Of a stretch of DNA of 64,000 nt, positions 59,789 through 64,000 are shown piece after piece. Where the stretch lies: the NCBI RefSeq assembly GCF_947631635.1, contig NZ_CANRMB010000012.1, positions 1 through 64,000 of the forward strand, written 5' to 3'. The first letter of the stretch is position 1. Every line of letters begins with the position of its first letter. The notes under the pieces were generated by a model. It ran no database searches, was not told where the DNA came from, and was given only the letters and a program-made list of their open reading frames with translations. The DNA is from an uncultured Dysosmobacter sp. GTDB taxonomy: Bacteria; Bacillota; Clostridia; Oscillospirales; Oscillospiraceae. The position numbers and the translations under genes are program-made.

Positions 59789-61240
59789 ATGAAATTGAGA
59801 GAACTTTTAAAGGGGATCGAGATCCTCTCCGCCACGGCGGACCTGGATATAGAGATCGCCCATGTCAGCTATGATTCCCGGGCCGCACAGCCCGGAGACC
59901 TGTTCGTGGCCATGACGGGCTTTGCCGTGGACGGACACACCTTTATCGGCAAGGCCATGGCCGCGGGCGCGGCGGCGGTGCTGTGTGAAAAGCTGCCGGA
60001 GGAGGCCGGGGTCCCCTATGTCCAGACGGCGGATTCCCGCAGGGCGCTGGCCGTGGTGGGCGCCAACTTCTTCGGCCATCCGGCGGACAGCATGACCATG
60101 GTGGGCGTCACCGGCACCAACGGCAAGACCACCACCACCTATCTGCTCAAATCCATCCTGGAACAGGCGCTGGGGGCCAAGGTGGGCCTCATCGGCACCA
60201 ACCAGAACATGATCGGAGACGAGGTGATTCCCACGGAGCGGACCACGCCGGAGTCCTTTGAGCTCCAGCACCTCTTCGCCCGGATGCGGGACGCGGGCTG
60301 CACCCATGTGGTGATGGAGGTCTCCTCCCACGCCCTGGTGCTGGACCGGGTGTACGGCGTCCGGTATGCCGTGGGCATCTTCACCAACCTGACCCAGGAC
60401 CATCTGGATTTCCACAAGACCATGGAGGCCTACTGCGACGCCAAGGCCATCCTGTTCCAAAACTGCGGCGCGGGCGTCTGCAACGCCGACGACCCCTGGA
60501 CGGCCCGGCTACTGAAGGACGCTGCCTGCCAAAAGTTCTTCTACGCAGAAAAGGCGGACGCGGACCTGCGGGCGGAAAATATCCGTCTGGACGCGGACGC
60601 GGTGGCCTTTGACGCGGTGACAAAAGAAAAACGGGTGCCGGTGGAGGTGCATATTCCCGGCGGCTTTATGGTATATAATACCCTGGATGTTTTGGGCGCG
60701 GCGCTGATGCTGGGCGTCCCCCTGGAGAAGAGCGCCGCCGTGCTGGCCCGGGTCCCCCATGTGAAGGGCCGGGTGGAGGTGGTGCCTACGCCGGGGAAGG
60801 ACTACACGGTGCTGATCGATTACGCCCACAGCCCGGACGGCATGGAGAACGTGCTCTCCTCCGTGAAGGGCTTCGCAAAGGGCCGCACCATCGCCCTGTT
60901 CGGCTGCGGCGGAGACCGGGATAAGACCAAGCGCCCCAAGATGGGGAGGGTTGCCGCGGAGATCGCGGACTTCGCGGTGGTCACCACCGACAATCCCCGG
61001 ACCGAGCGCCCTGGAGACATCATCGCAGACATTCTGCCCGGACTGGAGGGTACTGACACGCCCTATGTGGTGGTGGAGGACCGGGTGGAGGCCATCCATT
61101 GGGCGATGGACCACGCGGAGCCGGGGGACGTCATCGTCCTCTGCGGCAAGGGCCATGAGACCTACCAGGAAGTGAACCATGTGAAGCACCACATGGATGA
61201 GCGGGAGATCGTGGCGGACTATCTGAAGGCCGGAAAATGA
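59789..61240 (+). CDS. murE: UDP-MurNAc-tripeptide synthetase (meso-DAP-adding type)
   Basis: 483 residues from ATG 59789, with AAAGGG ahead (ATG 59771 lacks a ribosome site). Mur ligase P-loop GTNGKTT (109-115), HLDFHKTMEAY and the DNPR motif in TTDNPRTERPGD, which marks binding of meso-diaminopimelate rather than lysine. The last 23 codons are repeated ~190 bp downstream after a hairpin element. Cytosolic step of peptidoglycan precursor synthesis. Confidence 0.96.
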   Translation: MKLRELLKGIEILSATADLDIEIAHVSYDSRAAQPGDLFVAMTGFAVDGHTFIGKAMAAGAAAVLCEKLPEEAGVPYVQTADSRRALAVVGANFFGHPADSMTMVGVTGTNGKTTTTYLLKSILEQALGAKVGLIGTNQNMIGDEVIPTERTTPESFELQHLFARMRDAGCTHVVMEVSSHALVLDRVYGVRYAVGIFTNLTQDHLDFHKTMEAYCDAKAILFQNCGAGVCNADDPWTARLLKDAACQKFFYAEKADADLRAENIRLDADAVAFDAVTKEKRVPVEVHIPGGFMVYNTLDVLGAALMLGVPLEKSAAVLARVPHVKGRVEVVPTPGKDYTVLIDYAHSPDGMENVLSSVKGFAKGRTIALFGCGGDRDKTKRPKMGRVAAEIADFAVVTTDNPRTERPGDIIADILPGLEGTDTPYVVVEDRVEAIHWAMDHAEPGDVIVLCGKGHETYQEVNHVKHHMDEREIVADYLKAGK

Positions 61241-61431
61241 TCGCCGGAGGTCCGGCGTCCAAGCGTTTTGGCGGGAGCCAAAACCTTGAAATGTCCGGAA
61301 TTCACTTCCGGACATTTGAGTGAAATGCGGGGTCCCCGCAAAATCGAAGATTTTGTGGGGCAGTGAACCATGTGAAGCACCACATGGATGAGCGGGAGAT
61401 CGTGGCAGACTACCTGAAAACCGCTCAATAA
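61171..61431 (+). repeat. Duplicated murE 3' end
   Basis: 70 bp at 61171-61240 (codons for VNHVKHHMDEREIVADYLKAGK and stop, in window order) recur at 61362-61431 (ending YLKTAQ and stop) with about eight changes, mostly in the last 12 bases. The spacing is 191 bp. The downstream copy has no start codon context of its own and is a gene-end fragment. Confidence 0.93.
61256..61361. repeat. Three-hairpin intergenic element, murE copy
   Basis: Hairpin 1 GTTTTGGC-GGGA-GCCAAAAC, then CTTGAA, hairpin 2 ATGTCCGGAA..TTCCGGACAT, then GCGGGGTCCCC and hairpin 3 CCCCGCAAAATC-GAA-GATTTTGTGGGG. The first stem, CTTGAA and GGGGTCCCC match the element after the amidase gene; stems 2 and 3 keep position but differ in sequence. 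Confidence 0.75.
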
Positions 61432-61477
61432 AACACAGAAGCACCGGAAAGACCGGGAAAAAAGGGAGAGGGAACCA

Positions 61478-62461
61478 ATGGATATTTCATTATTGCTCGC
61501 GGCGGCTGTCAGCTTTGCGGCGACGCTGGTCATCGGGAAATTTGTGCTTGCGGAGCTGCGGAAGCTGAAGGCCGGACAGGAGATCCGGGAGGACGGCCCC
61601 AAGTGGCACGCCGGAAAGGCCGGCACGCCCACCATGGGCGGCATCATGTTCATCATCGGCGCAGGAGTCATCACCTTCGTGATGGGCTGGAAGCAGATGC
61701 TGGGCGGGGAGTTCGCCCACCTGTATGTCTATCTCTTCGCCCTGATCTTCGGCCTGATCGGCTTTGTGGACGATTACCGCAAGGTCCGCCAGCATCAGAA
61801 CGAGGGCCTCACCGCCAAGCAGAAGTTTATCCTGCAGCTGGCGGCGGCGGTGGTGTTCCTGGTCCTCATGCGGTATGAGGGCCTGCTGACCAACGAGCTG
61901 TATATCCCCTTCGTAAATGTGACCGTCACCCTGAACTGGATCGTGTATCTGGTCTTTGCGGCGTTCGTCATCGTGGGCTGCGTCAACGCCGTGAACCTGA
62001 CCGACGGCATCGACGGCCTGGCGTGCAGCGTCACCTTTGTGGTCATGGTGTTCTTCACCGCGGCCGCCGCCATGTGGCAGGCCACGCTGGCCCTGTTCCC
62101 GGCGGCCCTGGCAGGCGGCCTGGCGGCGTTTTTCGTCTACAACCATCACCCCGCCAAGGTCTTTATGGGCGACACGGGGAGCCTCTTCCTGGGCGGCGCC
62201 GTGGCGGCGCTGGGCTTTGCCCTGGATATGCCCCTGATCCTGATCCCGGTGGGCATCATCTACATCGCGGAGACCCTTTCGGACATCATCCAGGTGGCGT
62301 ATTTCAAAGCCACCCACGGCAAGCGCTTTTTCAAAATGGCCCCGCTGCACCACCACCTGGAGCTGTCCGGCTGGAGCGAGGCGAAGCTGGTGGCCGTGTT
62401 TGCCGGCATCACGCTGGTGTGCTGCGTGCTGGCGTATCTGGGCATCCAGAACAGATATTGA
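61478..62461 (+). CDS. mraY: Phospho-MurNAc-pentapeptide transferase MraY
   Basis: 327 residues, about ten membrane helices. FVDDYRK, AVNLTDGIDGLA, VFMGDTGSLFLG and the HHHLEL loop hold the magnesium and substrate residues. It forms lipid I on undecaprenyl phosphate at the inner membrane face. GAGAGGGAACC precedes the ATG. Confidence 0.97.
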   Translation: MDISLLLAAAVSFAATLVIGKFVLAELRKLKAGQEIREDGPKWHAGKAGTPTMGGIMFIIGAGVITFVMGWKQMLGGEFAHLYVYLFALIFGLIGFVDDYRKVRQHQNEGLTAKQKFILQLAAAVVFLVLMRYEGLLTNELYIPFVNVTVTLNWIVYLVFAAFVIVGCVNAVNLTDGIDGLACSVTFVVMVFFTAAAAMWQATLALFPAALAGGLAAFFVYNHHPAKVFMGDTGSLFLGGAVAALGFALDMPLILIPVGIIYIAETLSDIIQVAYFKATHGKRFFKMAPLHHHLELSGWSEAKLVAVFAGITLVCCVLAYLGIQNRY

Positions 62462-62547
62462 GATAAGCTCCGCCGGAGCGGGACAGCGCTGCGAGGCGTC
62501 CTGCTGACGGCGGGATCCCATGATTTTTGGGAAAGGAGGGGAACACC

Positions 62548-63780
62548 ATGGCGGCACAGCGGAGACCGGCGCAGCAGCGCCGCAGGCCTATGACCAGGGC
62601 GGAGGCCCAGGCCGTCCAGGAGCGGCGGCAGCGTCAAAAGGAAAAGGAGCAGGAGAGCCGGGAACTGGCCCGTGGCCCCATCGACCTGCCGTTCTGCCTG
62701 CTGGTGCTGCTGCTGACGGCCATCGGATTGGTGATGCTGCTGTCGGCCAGCTTCCCCTCCGCCTACTATGAGAATGATGATCCCACCGCCTATTTCGTGC
62801 GGCAGGGCGTCTTTGCCATCATGGGCGTAGCGGCCATGTTCTTCATCAGCAAGATCAATTACCAGCGGTTCCGGGGCGTGGCAAAACCACTTTTGTATGT
62901 GGCGGTGGTCCTGCTGGTCCTGGTGGCGATCCCCGGCATCGGCCTGGTGCGGAACCACGCCCGGCGCTGGCTGGGCATCCCCGGCACCGCCCTGCAGTTT
63001 CAGCCCTCGGAGATCGCCAAGCTGGCGGTGATCCTGTATTTTTCCGACAGCATTTCCAAGAAAAAAGACAAGATGCACACCACCCGCTACGGCGTCGTGC
63101 CCTATCTGGTGATCCTGGGCGTGCTCTCGGTCCTGATGCTGCTGGAGCCCCACCTGTCCGGCACGGTGCTGATCTTCGGCACCGGTGCGGTGCTGATGCT
63201 GGTGGGCGGCATCAACCTGGCGTGGGTCGGCGCGGCATTCGCCGGCGTGGGCGGCGTGGCATTTTTGATGGTGACAGGCGTCATCACATACGGACAGTCC
63301 CGCATCGCCATGTGGAAGAATCCCTTTATCGACGCCCGGGGCGACGGCTACCAGCTGTCCCAGAGCCTGATCACCATCGGCTCCGGCGGACTGTGGGGCG
63401 TGGGCCTGGGCAGGAGCCGCCAGAAGCAGCTGTATTTGCCGGAGGAGCATAACGACTTTATCTTCGCCATCGTCTGCGAGGAGCTGGGCCTTATCGGCGC
63501 CACCGTCATCATGCTGCTGTTCGCGGCGCTGATCCTGCGGGGCTATTGGATCGCCCTCCACGCCAGGGACCGGTTCGGAAGCCTCTTGGTGGTGGGCGTC
63601 ACCACCCTGATCGCCATGCAGACCTTCCTGAATATCGGCGTGGTGACGGGCCTGCTGCCCACCACAGGCATCTCCCTGCCCTTTTTCAGCTACGGCGGCA
63701 CGGCCCTGTCCATTCAATTGGCGGAGATGGGGATCGTTTTGTCGGTGTCCAGGCAGATGAAGCCCACAAAGGCGGGATAG
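62548..63780 (+). CDS. ftsW: FtsW/SpoVE-type SEDS glycosyltransferase
   Basis: 410 residues from ATG 62548 (GGAGGGGAA). A basic Q/R-rich tail (1-45) then ten membrane helices; LSASFPSAYYEN, GIPGTALQFQPSEIAKLAVI (in parts LQFQPSEIAKLA), DGYQLSQSL and LLPTTGISLPFFSYGG are SEDS marks. It polymerises lipid II with a class B PBP, presumably the SpoVD-like protein encoded two genes upstream. Whether it serves division or cortex cannot be decided. No murD gene lies between mraY and this gene. Confidence 0.94.
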   Translation: MAAQRRPAQQRRRPMTRAEAQAVQERRQRQKEKEQESRELARGPIDLPFCLLVLLLTAIGLVMLLSASFPSAYYENDDPTAYFVRQGVFAIMGVAAMFFISKINYQRFRGVAKPLLYVAVVLLVLVAIPGIGLVRNHARRWLGIPGTALQFQPSEIAKLAVILYFSDSISKKKDKMHTTRYGVVPYLVILGVLSVLMLLEPHLSGTVLIFGTGAVLMLVGGINLAWVGAAFAGVGGVAFLMVTGVITYGQSRIAMWKNPFIDARGDGYQLSQSLITIGSGGLWGVGLGRSRQKQLYLPEEHNDFIFAIVCEELGLIGATVIMLLFAALILRGYWIALHARDRFGSLLVVGVTTLIAMQTFLNIGVVTGLLPTTGISLPFFSYGGTALSIQLAEMGIVLSVSRQMKPTKAG

Positions 63781-63882
63781 GCTCCGCCCAGGGCGTTTGA
63801 GACCGGAAAATTTTCGCCCCGGGCAGCAACACGATTTTTCCCGGCCCTTTTCTGGGGCACTTAGGAGAGCGCAGAGACGGAG

Positions 63883-64000
63883 ATGAGAGATATGGAGAAA
63901 AAACTGGACCGGGTGATCTTCACGTGCGGCGGCACGGCGGGCCATGTGAATCCCGCCATCGCCCTGGCGCAGCTCCTGCACGAGAAGGACCCGGATACGG
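63883..64000 (+). CDS. murG: MurG, N-terminal fragment (cut by window end)
   Basis: 39 residues are visible. RVIFTCGGTAGHVNPAIALA is the GGTGGH-type nucleotide-sugar site of the UDP-GlcNAc transferase that makes lipid II. ATG 63883 or 63892 starts it; GGAGATGAG favours the second. Follows ftsW as in Bacillus. Confidence 0.92.
   Translation, partial: MRDMEKKLDRVIFTCGGTAGHVNPAIALAQLLHEKDPDT

Noticed and set aside
1-64000. tRNA or rRNA genes
   Set aside because: I found no convincing cloverleaf with T-loop or rRNA-like sequence by eye; a covariance search would be decisive.

Overview
The window looks like chromosomal DNA of a G+C-rich anaerobic Clostridia member, most likely Oscillospiraceae (Flavonifractor / Lawsonibacter / Oscillibacter type). 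This is inferred from several things seen here: a division and cell-wall cluster with a sporulation-type PBP (SpoVD-like), a T-box in front of thrS, RNase Y, FakA/YloU, a two-gene SufC/SufB-like Fe-S operon, TAXI-TRAP transport, and very G+C-rich codon use. Species cannot be named from the sequence alone.

Layout. 1-1.3 kb: C-terminal part of a large serine recombinase, the right end of a mobile element, followed by two related palindromes. 1.8-3.2 kb: membrane-anchored HtrA protease. 3.4-9.5 kb: a lower-G+C island made of two cassettes. Each opens with a near-identical 267-bp head (double operator plus the HTH end of a membrane-anchored XRE regulator) and closes with a near-identical 134-bp hairpin tail. 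The cargo between head and tail differs: a secreted zinc phospholipase C in cassette 1, a lipoprotein and two exported proteins in cassette 2, and one copy of a paralogous exported protein in each. 9.6-24 kb: ychF and other core genes, interrupted by two copies of a MITE-like element with ~129-bp terminal inverted repeats. This stretch also holds a BlaI/M56-M23 pair, a DUF2089 regulator with tandem small membrane proteins, a TRIC-family channel with LysR, YmdB, a YbaK-type deacylase and an SbcD-like nuclease.

24-49 kb: T-box/thrS, pyruvate carboxylase, TAXI-TRAP transporter, MacA/MacB-type exporter, SLH protein, rRNA methyltransferase, amidase with tandemly repeated 3' end, RNase Y, SufCB, a cytidylate-kinase-like protein, DUF2461 and HD proteins. 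49-64 kb: LytTR/DUF3021, fakA/yloU, rarD, rsmD-coaD, then the dcw cluster mraZ-rsmH-ftsL-spoVD-murE-mraY-ftsW-murG. murG is cut by the window end, and no murF or murD lies between these genes.

The most unusual structures are three: the paired head/tail cargo cassettes; the MITE-like elements with long TIRs and internal ~151-bp tandem units; and a ~100-bp three-hairpin element found after two unrelated genes (amidase and murE), in each case followed by a second copy of that gene's last ~23-25 codons.
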